This document shows positions 44,710 to 55,210 of a stretch of 64,000 nucleotides of DNA, one piece after another. The notes under the pieces were generated by a model. That model made no database searches, was not told where the DNA came from, and saw only the letters and a program-made list of their open reading frames with translations. The stretch's first letter is position 1, and each line of letters opens with the position of its first letter. The stretch comes from Gnetum montanum (taxonomy: Eukaryota > Streptophyta > Gnetopsida > Gnetales > Gnetaceae), in NCBI GenBank assembly GCA_015680685.1, contig MNCI01003648.1, positions 117,483 to 181,482 on the forward strand, written 5' to 3'. The translations under genes and the position numbers were made by a program.

Positions 44710-45521
44710 TGATGAGTTGCGATATCGCATCTGCGATATCGTAGCCTTCCATGCGATATCACGTATGCGATATCGTAGCCTGCCTCATTGCCTATAAATA
44801 AGAGGTGGGCACACTTGGTTTGCATAGTTAGTCTTAGTCCCTTACCCAAACTCTTGCCTTTTCTCCCTCTCAAAGTTAAAATTATTTTTGTGTGCTTGCA
44901 GTAGGAGTCATAAAGTGAATGGATCTTTATTCGAGCTTTGTGTACCTAAGCACACCTTGTGTACGGTAATAAAGATGAACTTTGTGATAAACCTTGTAGC
45001 ATTCAGAATAGATTAATTAATGTTAATTACTATTACTTAATTCTTTCCTTAGTTAATTAATGATTCTCTCTTACCCTACAACTCTCCTCAGTAAGCACAC
45101 ACAGTACGATCACTTCGAGCATGTGTGTAACACTTGGTAACCTAGTAACGATTAGCGTTTGGTAATCCCAGTAGTGTTACACTGGTTCACGATGTGTACA
45201 GCAAGTGAGAACGGATACTGGTGTTAGGATCAGTTAGAGCCTAGTTAATAAGTAGTCAAATTAAATTAGTTACTTAGTTATCTCTCTCCTCCCTTATTAG
45301 CAGCAAGACATAAACACACAAAAAAAGTATAAAAATCATATGCCTCAAGTTTACTTAACCATACAATCATGACATACAAGTAAGCTTGGGAAGACGATGA
45401 TTGATCAACCCATTCTTGTTCCACAAAGGCACATAAGTAGTTAGTCCTTGGAATTCGATCGGATCGTGCGTGGATGCTCATATTTGTATGGTTGAGCATA
45501 GGGATACCTCACCGCTCATCA
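44710..45521 (+). repeat. E1 5' LTR
   Basis: U3 is only about 80 bp before the TATA box and consists almost wholly of four GCGATATCGC-type palindromes (44719-44780). TATA box CCTATAAATA at 44791. R/U5 contains two copies of TTGGTAAYCYMAGTA (45135-45180), and a GATCGGATCGTGCG segment with retained CpGs at 45459-45472. Confidence 0.96.
44791..44801 (+). promoter_or_regulatory. E1 5' LTR TATA box
   Basis: CCTATAAATAAGAGG context, shared with the E1 3' LTR (53917) and the left-edge LTR (minus strand, 1-14). Confidence 0.85.
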
Positions 45522-45522
45522 T

Positions 45523-45540
45523 TGGCACCGTTGTTGGGGA
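45523..45540 (+). other. E1 primer binding site (tRNA-Asp type)
   Basis: TGGCACCGTTGTTGGGGA, two bases past the LTR. It differs from the complement of the plant tRNA-Asp 3' end (TGGCGCCGTTGCCGGGGA) at three sites, G-to-A or C-to-T. Confidence 0.88.
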
Positions 45541-45659
45541 CTTTGTTGTTTGTGCGTTAACTAAAACATAGGAAATCTTTCACATTGTTGGAACGAACCC
45601 TTGGGATTGGTTAAAGAAAAATAATAAATAATAATACATTGCACACTGAATAGACAATC

Positions 45660-47990
45660 ATGTCTCCTTCTTTATATGAAAGTGTTTCACCACCTAGGTC
45701 TGATACAGGGAACAATTAGAGGCGTAGTACACATGATAATCCACCAGTCCCTCAACAGTTTCGTGTGGGATATGTTCATCCCGATGAATATGTACCGAAA
45801 TTTACCTTTATCCTTCACCAGGATGAACAACTACATTGGTGAGATTTAGAAGATAACATAGTGTTACCTCCTAATCACTCTGTCCTGGGCATGCTTCTTC
45901 GTGATCTCACACGAATTGGTATGCAACACTTACAAGTAGAGTACGTTGTGCATGATCATGACTCGAGAGTGTATTGACCCACGGAGGCATAGCATCAAAG
46001 GGACTTACAACAAGAGAGACATCATGAATCCATGAAGGAAAAGTTGTTGTAGAATGTTCCACATGTCCTAAGAGAAAATGAGGGTGGTGAACCTACCTTA
46101 GGCATTCGACCACACAATGATGTTCCTCCTGTTCACTTCAGTCAAGGGGTTGGGTATCAGAATCTTTACTCAACTATCCATAACTCAGATTCTGGTACCG
46201 ACAAACATAAAGGATCTGAAAAAGGAACATGAACACATGACAAAGATGGACGTTCCGATCATAACCATGATCGATGCCATGACCACCAAAGAGAAGGAAG
46301 CAAGCACCAACATGATGATAGTCCTCCTTCTCCTTCACCTTCATCGTCTCCTTCATCCTCTCCTTTAGGATCTAGACGTAATCACAAGGAAAAAGACCAT
46401 GAGGATAAGGGTAGGTGAAATAGGATTTGTAGACAAAATAGTCAAGAAAGGGGACGAGGGCACTCTAGAGAAACACACCATGAAAGAAGGGAGAGTAGGG
46501 AACAACATGGGCATCATAGACGCCATAGACGAGATGATCACGATGAACCCCTACTCGCCACTTGAAGTATGCTAGACATAGCTGAGGCTGTTAGAATTCC
46601 AAAAAGGCACCAAAAAGATAGTAGGATCAAGAGATTAGACATAAAAAACATCCCACGATTTGAAGGGGGCTACAACGCTGATTCTCAAAATCATCTACGA
46701 GCATTTCATGATGCATGTGCCTTACAAAACATAGACAGTGAATGGCAAAAACTTTAGTTGTTCCCATGGACACTAGTCAAAGAAGCAGAGAGCTGGTACT
46801 AATCCTTAGAATTGGAATCCATTCGTAGGTGGAGTACCATGTTAGAATTGTTCAATGATAAGTACCAAACATACTCCCAAGTGTCCAACCTGCAAAAGCA
46901 AATCCAAGGATGGAAACAAGGAGGCCATGAACCCTTGGATGCTGCCATGGGCTACTATTATGCATTGTTACATTGTTGTCCTGGCCATGGTTATTCGTAG
47001 AGGGATCAACTACGCCATCTCGTAGATGGGCTTAGGCATGAAATGTGAAGAACCCTTGGGACGTATGCCCAAGGGAGGCTATCTGAACTTAGGACCCATC
47101 AAGTTCAAAGATTATTGGAGCAAGTTGTTAAAGAAGAAGGTGAGCTAAGGGAAAGAGAGAGTGCACAAGAATATAATAGAGATCCTTCCCTTTGAAAGTA
47201 GGGAGTAAGATTTTGTGAGGATGAAGAAGAGTCACCACTCGAAGAGATGATGAATAGGAAAACTTTGCCCATTCAAAAACTTGCATTGGAAGTATCAGCA
47301 AAGGTGGACCAAATGTGGGACTCCCTAGATGATAAATTTGAAACTATTCTCAAAGTAGTAGAGGAGTCTAGAAAGCAAGGTAGTGAACGGGAAAAGAAAA
47401 AAAAAAGAGAAAAGTAGAATATGCATGTAACAAGGGTAAGGGCAAAGTTGCCATCATCGAAGAGGTTGTGGATTCAGATACAAACAATGATAGTGGATGC
47501 GAGATATGCCAATATGACCATCCTAAGGGATGTTGCCCTATAATCTCACATCTATAGGAGTCTGGGTGTATGCACTCAACCCATGATCAAAAAAAAGGCA
47601 AACACCCTAAAGGTTACCTTATCCTCAAGATAACCCAAGGAAGTTCCACCAACCCTTAACATATTATCCAAGTGGAACTCCACCACAAACAATCGAGTAG
47701 TATCAATAGTGGCAATACCCACAATCATGGGGAATGCCACCACCAAGGTAACAATATCCTTACCAACAACTTGATCCATATGGAAATTACGTGCGGCATC
47801 CAATCTCTCCATGTGACTCTACTGGTCACGTTACTTCTCAACCTTAGTACCAAGCTCGTGAGTATTATAGGACTCCTTCCCCTAGGGGCGATGTTCTACA
47901 AACATATCATCCTTCTCATCCGGCTGCACCTCTTCCACCCTTAACTCCATTACCACTTGCTCCAGCTATGTAGGGTGAACTCCCTACCCA
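45660..47990 (+). pseudogene. E1 gag relic
   Basis: Start at ATG 45660 (MSPSLYESVSPPR). N-terminal domain with QQFRVGYVHPDEYVPKFTF; a His/Asp/Ser/Lys-rich linker (46190-46560) including SPPSPSPSSSPSSSP and HHRRHRRDDHDE; then the gag core from 46569 (MLDIAEAVRIPKRHQK, RLDIKNIPRFEGGYNAD, HLRAFHDACALQNIDSE) and the capsid segment 46812-47000. The zinc knuckle at about 47498-47535 reads CEICQYDHPKGCC, i.e. C-x2-C-x3-H-x4-C, the spacing I associate with Athila gag rather than the retroviral CX2CX4HX4C. In-frame stops interrupt at several points. Confidence 0.88.
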
Positions 47991-48054
47991 ACCACGGCAA
48001 CGTAATGCCACAAGGGTTGTTAACCCTCAACCTACTATTGGTTCTGACAACCGC

Positions 48055-48790
48055 ATGAAGAAAAAACCTTTCTTTAGAATCAATAATCCAACTAAGCCCT
48101 TGCAACCACAAGCGGCTGATTCTTCAACTACCTCACTATCACTTGAAGCTTCAGAGCTCCCTTCAACCCAAAGACTATGCTCAATGCATAAGGTCATGTT
48201 AACTCATGCTGTCACCAATTGGATAAAAATTGGTCATCTTCCTAGGAAATTATTTGATCTTGGGAGTCCTCTGATATATCTACAAGTCACTAGAAATGAG
48301 TTGTACAAAGCTCTTTTGGGTTCAGGTTCTGTTGTCAACTTGATTTCTCAAGAAATGTACAAGGCCTGGAACCTGCCTCCGCTAAAAAAGAGTAACATTT
48401 GTTTAGAGTTGCCCAACTAGTTCATCACTGTCCTATTGAGACTAGTGGAGGACATTGTCACCACTATTTGTGGGTGGTCATATCCAGTTGACTTCCTAGT
48501 GATTCAAGTGAACAACGGTAAGGGGGACTTTCCAATCATAATGGGAAGAGCATGGCTAAGCACAATTGACGTGCACCTAGGAAGCTATGAACTTTCCCTA
48601 GAAATATCAAAGGAAAATACATTTGGAAATATCAAGAAGAACAAAGTTCCATACATCACATACAGTGACACAGGGTGTAATTGCGTGCAAAAGTCATGGT
48701 TTATACAATGTTTAACATTGCCTGCATGTAACCAGTATGCACAAGTGACTGATATAAAAAGCTACCTGTATGCAGCAGCCACAAGATAGG
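48055..48790 (+). pseudogene. E1 protease relic
   Basis: ALLGSGSVVNLISQEMYKAW at about 48310-48370 is the retropepsin active site, with the catalytic Asp of D-S-G replaced by Gly (GAT to GGT). After a stop at 48418 the frame continues as LLRLVEDIVTTICGWSYPVD and FPIIMGRAWLSTIDVHLGSY, the C-terminal half including the substrate-flap strand. E2 has a different lesion in the same triad. Confidence 0.88.
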
Positions 48791-48939
48791 AAGGCACCCA
48801 GTGGTTGATAGCTAATCAAGAGAGTAGTTCAACTATATGCATGGAACCAACTCAGGGTTTGACTTGTAGTTACATCGATAGCATAGACACATTAGAATAA
48901 GTCTATTGCCAACTTCCAAGTCTTGACATTGAAAATATC

Positions 48940-49830
48940 AACTAGGGGAAGTTGGAAATCCCTGATAAGTTTAAGCAAGAGCCCCTTGAGCTAAAATCAT
49001 TGCCCACCGGTATGGAATACACATTTCTTAAAAATGGAAAGTCGGTAATTATGAACGTGAAGCTTGCTCCTCAACAAAAAGAAAGACTACTGAAAGTGAT
49101 AAATAAATGGTCGAAAACCTTCACTTGGTTATATCTCAAATTAACTGGAATAGATCCTAGGATATGCCAACATAGGATTTACACCAATCCCTCCATGAAG
49201 CCTCGAAGAAAACTGCAGAGGTGATTGAACCCAAAGCTGAAGCAAGTAGTTAAGGAAGAAATTGAATAGCTTCTAAAAGCTGGGTTCATCTACCCCATTG
49301 CTGATAGCAAATGGGTTAGCCCCTTAGTTATAGTGCCTGAAAAGAGAGGCAAATGGAGGGTGTGCATAGATTTTAGGCTATNGAAAAGAGAGGCAAATGG
49401 AGGGTGTGCATAGATTTTAGGCTATTAAACATGGTAACATTTAAGGACCACTTTCTGTTACCATTCGTTGACCAAGTCTTAGACACCATCACAGGGCATC
49501 GCTACTATAGTTTTTTGGATGGGTACAGTGGGTACAACCAAATATAAATAGCCCTAGAAGACCAAGCCAAAACTATATTCACCAATCCTTGGGGAACATT
49601 TGCATACAAATAGATGTCGTTTGGCTTGTGTAATTCCCTTGCAATGTTTCAACGATTAGTTCTAAGCATATTCTAGCAGCAGATAGGAAACAGTGTGGAG
49701 GTCTTCATGGACAACTTCTCCACCTATGGAGCAAAATTTGATCAAGCCTTGGACCAGTTAGAGCAAGTATTAAAATGATGTGTAGAACCCAATTTAAGGC
49801 TCAACTGGTAGAAAAGCCATTTGATGGTCC
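48940..49830 (+). pseudogene. E1 reverse transcriptase relic
   Basis: Contains the pre-RT segment (FKQEPLELKSLPTGMEYTF) and RT blocks in order: GFIYPIADSKWVSPLVIVPE, KWRVCIDFRLL, FLDGYSGYNQI, MSFGLCNSLAMFQ and the catalytic VFMDNFSTYG near 49704-49733, where the second Asp is Asn (GAC to AAC). A few TAG stops replace CAG or TGG codons. A 43-bp exact duplication around an N (49339-49425) shifts the frame and is probably an assembly error. Confidence 0.92.
49339..49425 (+). other. Exact 43-bp duplication around an N (probable assembly artefact)
   Basis: 49339-49381 and 49383-49425 are identical over 43 bases, separated by a single N at 49382. The second copy is absent in E2 and from any RT. 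Placement on both sides of an unknown base is typical of an unmerged contig overlap. Confidence 0.92.
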
Positions 49831-50520
49831 AAGAAGGCGTCGTACTAGGGCATAAAATTTCACAAACAAAGATAGAGGTAGACCCCGAAGAGATCAAAGT
49901 TATCCAAGGAATTACCCATCAACTAGAAACTGTAAAAGATATCTGGTCATTCCTTGGACACACTGGCTACTACAGAAGGTTTATTGAGAACTTTTCAAAG
50001 GTTTCAAAACCATTGTTTGAACTAACAAAAAAGGACGTGCCTTTCAAATGGACCTGGGAATGCGAACTAGCTTTCCAAACTTTAAAACAGAAGCTGGTAG
50101 AAACACCTATCCTACAAGCACCTAACAGGTCTAGGCCATTCCACATAATGACTAACATGTCCAACTATGCTTTAGGAGCTATACTCATACAGTTAGATGA
50201 TAAAAAACATCCTTATTACATCCATTGTGCAAGTAGAAGTATCGTTGGCGCACAACTTAACTACACTACAACAAAGAAAGAATTAATGGTTGTAGTGTTT
50301 GCACTAGAAAAATTTAGGCACTATGTCTTGGGCTATAAGGTATTCATACACACTATCATAGTGCAATAAGGTTCCTAATGAATAAACCAATGGTAAGCCC
50401 TCGCATCATACGATGGCTTGTAATCTTACAAGAGTTCGATCTTATGATGATCTATTGTAAAGGCACCAAGAACGTAGTTGTTGATCATTTATCTCGGTTG
50501 CGATGGGATAACAAAAAGGA
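49821..50520 (+). pseudogene. E1 RNase H relic
   Basis: A 182-codon open stretch covers the RT thumb/connection (EGVVLGHKISQTKIEVDPE, FLGHTGYYRRFIENFSKVSK) and RNase H start (FHIMTNMSNYALGAIL, LNYTTTKKELMVVVFALEKF). After a one-base frame change near 50365 it continues with MNKPMVSPRIIRWLVILQEF and the terminal VVVDHLSRL, near 50480-50500. The catalytic Asp expected in the first strand (usually CDASDYA) is Asn (TNMSNYA). Confidence 0.9.
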
Positions 50521-50689
50521 TGAGTATCCAATTTCTAATTATTTTCTAGATGAACTCCTCTTTGTAGGTGTAGTGAATAATCAATTAACCATAGAGACAA
50601 ACTGGTATAGTAGCATTCTCACCTATCTCCTTACACAACAAACACCACAAGGGTTTGATGCTAAAAAGAAATGATAGTTTCTTCACCAA

Positions 50690-51821
50690 GCCAAGTATTT
50701 TATGAAAATCAATGGGAAACTTTACAAAGTATGTTTTGATGGCTTGGTATGATGGTGTGTTCTTGATGTAGATCAACTACAAGTTCTCCAAGATGCTCAT
50801 GAGGGTCCTTGTGGGGGTCATTACACCAGGAGATGAACAACCATTAAGATCTTACTTGCAGAATATTATTGGCCTACATTGTTCTGGATGCCCATCATTT
50901 CATCCAATCTTGTAAGTTCTATCAACATGATGGGGGGATGACTACTAGAATGGAGGGTCCACAACAATGGATTCAACCTTTAGAACCCTTCGACATTTGG
51001 GCAATTGAATTTATGGGGCCAATTACACCAATGTCTAATGGAAAAGTTTATATTATTGTTGCCATTGATTACCTTACAAAATGGGTAGAAGTAGCTACTG
51101 TTAAGGATTGTACATCATCTATAGCTACACGATTTGTTCAACAACAAATCGTAAATAGGTTTGGTGTGCCTCATGCACTTATTTCAGACAATGGTACACA
51201 CTTCATAGGTGTGACTTTTCAAAAATTGATGCAACACTTAAGGGTTGAGCACAAACTGACTACACCATATCACCCCTAAGCAAACGGTCAAGCTGAAGTC
51301 ACCAACAAGGAGATTACGAAGATATTGACAAGAACCATTAGCAAGTTTAGGTGAGACTGGAGCACTAAACTGAATGATGCTCTTTGGGCATACTGCTCCA
51401 CATGGAAACTCCCTATAGGCTACTCTCCCTATGAGTTAGTGTATGGTAAATTACCAATACTTCCCATTCAAACTAAGCTCTGTACACTATCCATGACATG
51501 TGACCTCAACCTTGACCTCGATTTAGCACAAAAACAACGGTTGATGATCCTTAACCTGCTAGATGAGAACCGATTGGCTGCCCTATCATCTAACGAATTG
51601 CACAAGGCCTTCAATAAACAATGTATGACCTAAGAATTAGGAAAGTTAAATATCAACTAGGAGATAAGGTTCTCTACTGGAATCCCACACATGTGCCACA
51701 ACGTACCAAATTTCAAACGCTATGGGAAGGACCTTATGTCATTCATGCAACCTTTCCTTCAGGGGCCTTGATGATATACAAACCTGAGAGTCCAGATAAG
51801 AAACTGTTGGTCAACGTCTAA
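50690..51821 (+). pseudogene. E1 integrase relic
   Basis: Zinc domain: DAHEGPCGGHYTR near 50790, then SCKFYQHDGG near 50910, where the second Cys of the pair reads Tyr. Core: IWAIEFMGPITP near 50995 (first catalytic Asp replaced by Glu), YIIVAIDYLTKWVEVATV, GVPHALISDNGTHF (second Asp intact) and NGQAEVTNKEITKIL (Glu intact), after a stop replacing Gln at the HPQ block. The C-terminal segment 51621-51821 has GDKVLYWNPTHVPQRTKFQT and ends LLVNV-stop. No chromodomain follows. Confidence 0.92.
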
Positions 51822-53811
51822 CAAACCAAACCTTTCCATGAGCTTAGAATAGCTAGTACTCATACTACCTCTGTTGGTGGACAACCTTGCTCGCTATTTC
51901 AGATCTCCTCCTTTCAACTTAGTCGTGGGGGAGATGGCCACATATGCCAACCATTCTAAGCCCTTAGCCCTTTTTGTATTTTTTGTTTTACAAATTTCTT
52001 TAATCTTTCTTATTTTTTTTACACCATCATTCACATTTTTACTATTTATTTGTTTGGCTGATTTACTTTCATTCATCATACAGTAAGTGCCCCTGATGGT
52101 GGATTGAATTATATACTATTGATTGCTAATGTTTGGTTTTTACCTCTGAGTTATGATGCTGATATTATGATATGGTTCTTTTGATAAAATAGGCAATGAG
52201 TCCATGTCATCCAGTCATCCATTCAACTATGTGGTCTCCCTTGGCTTGGAACTGTACAGTCTCTTTTTTCTAATCAACCTCTTAATAAATTGGTGGCTTG
52301 GTATTTTTTAAACTAAAGGAAGGACTCAATGGTTGAAATGGGGGTGACTTCAAGGGGATTTGATGCATTTGTGCTGGCCATTATCTTGGGTCCTTAGATG
52401 CTTTTTCTTGGGTTTTCTGCCATTCTACCATTGATAAAATATCAGGAAACTAAGTAAATTAAAATAAGTCTTTGCATGGTGTGGTTCTCACGCAAGAAAA
52501 AAAAACAAGTGGGAATTCAAAGCACACCCCTTAGACATAATAAAGCAATATGGGCTACAAGCACTGGTTATGGCATTGGAAGGACATGTTACCCATGCCT
52601 GAAGGTTCCCTCTAACTAAGGCCCTTTCTTGCTTCCTGCTTCTCCATCTCACTCTCCTTGGGATGGTGGTGACTCTTTGTGGAGGCATTCTTATGACTTC
52701 AAGAGGATGGATTGGCCAAGTGTATTGATGCCAGGTCACTGAGTGTGGTTGGTTTGAGTCTGGAGTTGGAATGAGTTCTACTTAGTCACATTAACCATGA
52801 CATACACAGCTTTGCTCTTGGGATTCCATTCCATTTCTACTCTCCATCTTTCTTTCCATTTTCCACCTCATTGCTAGTTTTATGATTAGTCCATATCTTG
52901 GTTGATGAATTATTTTTCCTTGGTAAATTCTTGTGGGTAAGTTTTTTAACTCTTGCTTCCAAATGACATTCCTAGAGCCTACGGACTCTTTGGTTTGTGG
53001 GTTTGTTAGGGCATAAAGGACATGAGCCTGCTTTGGGGAGGACCCACTGGCATTTCTTTTTGGTGCAATTGTTAAGTTCTTTTCGTTAAACATTCTCTGC
53101 AATCAATCATTTCTTGTTTCATCCCCATCTTTGACATCCACTTTATTGGTGTCTTCATTGTTATTTTTCCCATCTTTCTTGTTCCTTATATTTTTCCATC
53201 TTATTGCTACTGGAGGTTCGCTCTTAGTCATGGGGGCCCTAGCACAAATTTTTCAATTTCTCCATTCTACTACTTGCCTAACCCCTACACCTTGGGTAGT
53301 TATTAGTAATAAACCTCTAAACCAGTTTTTTCCATAACCACAACCTAGCCAATGTGCTTTATATCAAGGCAAGGTATCAATTTCATTGTGGCTTACTTAT
53401 CTTTGCTCATTTGTGACTATGTTGTATGTGTAGATGGCGATTATATGAACTAGGGACTGGAATAGGAGGAAGCATTCGGGATGGACTGGAGCTAGAACGT
53501 TTACATTGGGAACAAGTCTGGTCATGTGGCTATGGATAAACAATGGAGGGCGCAATCTCGGCATTGGCAGCAACATGCCCTATTTTCTTTTCTCCCTCTT
53601 TCTCTTCAAGCTATCAAGTGAAGGTCTGATGTCATCCATGTACAGTGTTCACCACAAAGGGTGTGAACACCAATGTTGTAATATGTTTGTCGATCCGTTC
53701 ACTGGGCACTTTGAGTCTATTATTCCTTGTCGTTGTCAATTTTACTTCAATCAATAATCCCATGCCTTTTCAATATTTTGTAAAGAACTCAAGGATGATT
53801 TTTCATTTATT
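51822..53811 (+). other. E1 post-pol non-coding region
   Basis: Purine-rich box GTGGGGGAGATGGCC (51925-51939), a T-rich stretch encoding a hydrophobic run in one frame (51960-52086), and conserved blocks at 52474-52545 (GCATGGTGTGGTTCTCA ... ATTCAAAGCACACCCCTT) and 52980-53070 (GACTCTTTGGTTTG ... GGGGAGGACCCACTGG). All recur in E2 and E4. ORFs here are short and not consistently conserved. Confidence 0.8.
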
Positions 53812-53821
53812 CATGGGGGTA
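53812..53821 (+). other. E1 polypurine tract
   Basis: CATGGGGGTA directly before the 3' LTR. Confidence 0.9.
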
Positions 53822-54637
53822 TGATGAGCTACAATATTGCATCCATGATATCGCGTACACAATATCATGGCCTTCCATGCGATATCATGTACACGATATC
53901 GCAGCTTGCCTCATTGCCTATAAATAAGAGGTGGACGCACTTGGTTTGCATAGTTAGTCTTAGTCCCTTACCCAAACTCTTACCTTTTCTCCCTCTCAAA
54001 GTTAGAATTATTTCTGCATGCCCACAGTAGGAGTCATAAAGTGAATGGATCTTTATTCGAGCATTGTGTACTTGAGCATACCTTATGTACAGTAATAAAG
54101 AAGAACTTTGTGATAAAGCTTGCAACATTCAGAATAGATTAATTATTGTTACTTAATTCTTTCCTTAGTTAATTAATGATTCTCTCTCACCCTACAACTC
54201 TTCTCAGTAAGCACACATAGTACAATCACTTCGAGCATGCATGTAACACTTGGTAACCCAGTAATGATTAGCGTTGGGTAATCCCAGTAGTGTTGCACTG
54301 GTTCAGGATGTGTATAGCAAGTGAGAACGGATATTGGTGTTAGGATCAATTAGAGCCTAGTTAATAAGTAGTCGAATTAAATTAGTTACTTAGTTATCTC
54401 TCTCCTCCCTTATTAGTAGCAGGACATAAACACACAAAAAAACTATAAAAATCATATGCCTCAAGTTTACTTAACCATACAATCGTGACATACAAGTAAG
54501 CTTGGGAAGACAAGGATTGATCAACCAATTCTTGTTCCACAAAGGTGCATAAGCACTTAGTTCTTGAAATTTGACCGGATCATGTGTGGACGCTCGTATT
54601 CGTATAGTTGAGCATAGGGATACCTCACCACTCATCA
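53822..54637 (+). repeat. E1 3' LTR
   Basis: 816 bp. Same ends as the 5' LTR. U3 palindromes are more decayed (CAATATTGC, TGATATCGCG, CAATATCATG, GCGATATCAT, CGATATCGC). TATA box CCTATAAATA at 53917. Confidence 0.96.
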
Positions 54638-54642
54638 CTATT
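54638..54642. repeat. Target-site duplication of E1, right
   Basis: CTATT, identical to 44705-44709. Confidence 0.95.
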
Positions 54643-55210
54643 CATAATACATTTGTCTATATCTTATATTAATATGAATAAGTTATTTGAACAAATAACC
54701 TCATGTATATTATACATATCCATATATGGCTCACTATCTTAAATCCTCTAGTCTTTGGTATGATTATGAGAGTATGCTTTCAAGAAAAACAAATTTTCAT
54801 GACACATAGTATTTCTGTTTTCCACATAAATACATACATACATACATACATACATATATGGAGAAATATAGATAGCTTGCATCTCTAATGAAGGCCATGT
54901 CTTTCATACAAATTTTGGTAGAAAGAACTAATGATCCATATCATGTTTTCCATATAATTAGGAGAGACTTTATGACCAAGATACATAGACTTAATGGTAC
55001 CATACATAGTGGATGCATGCCCTAGAAACATCTTAATTTGGAGTAATATTCACATGCTCTAATCGAATCTAAGATGCCCTTGGTAGGGTTCACTATTAAT
55101 AAAATACTTTTATCTCAATTCTAGGAGGCAACAAACTATGAAACAAATTTTTTGGTACAACACTAAGCTATATCACATCTGGTCAATATCATTTTTACTA
55201 TAAGTATAAG
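54643..55210. other. Gene-free flank
   Basis: AT-rich. It contains a CATA microsatellite at about 54830-54856. This is the pre-insertion neighbour of 44704. Confidence 0.5.
54830..54856. repeat. (CATA)n microsatellite
   Basis: About six CATA units, followed by TATATGG. Confidence 0.9.

Larger units (their letters stand above)
44710..54637 (+). mobile_element. Element E1: complete Athila-like Ty3/gypsy retrotransposon
   Basis: 9928 bp, bounded by perfect 5-bp target duplications. LTRs 44710-45521 (812 bp) and 53822-54637 (816 bp), both TGATGAG...CTCATCA, tRNA-Asp primer site, gag, protease, RT, RNase H, integrase without chromodomain, a 2 kb non-coding 3' region and a polypurine tract. It is the youngest-looking Athila-like copy here: fewer stops and long open stretches, but protease, RT and integrase each have a changed catalytic residue. 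It lacks the extra ORF of E2. Confidence 0.97.

Noticed and set aside
49339-49425. Real tandem duplication in RT
   Set aside because: Exact identity on both sides of a single N is better explained by an unmerged assembly overlap.
51874-52086. 70-codon membrane protein gene in E1
   Set aside because: The hydrophobic run comes from T-rich sequence. The frame is only loosely kept in E2 and E4, so it is reported as a question and not as a gene.
52791-53102. 103-codon minus-strand ORF in E1
   Set aside because: The equivalent regions of E2 and E4 do not keep this frame; conservation there is at nucleotide level in plus-sense modules.
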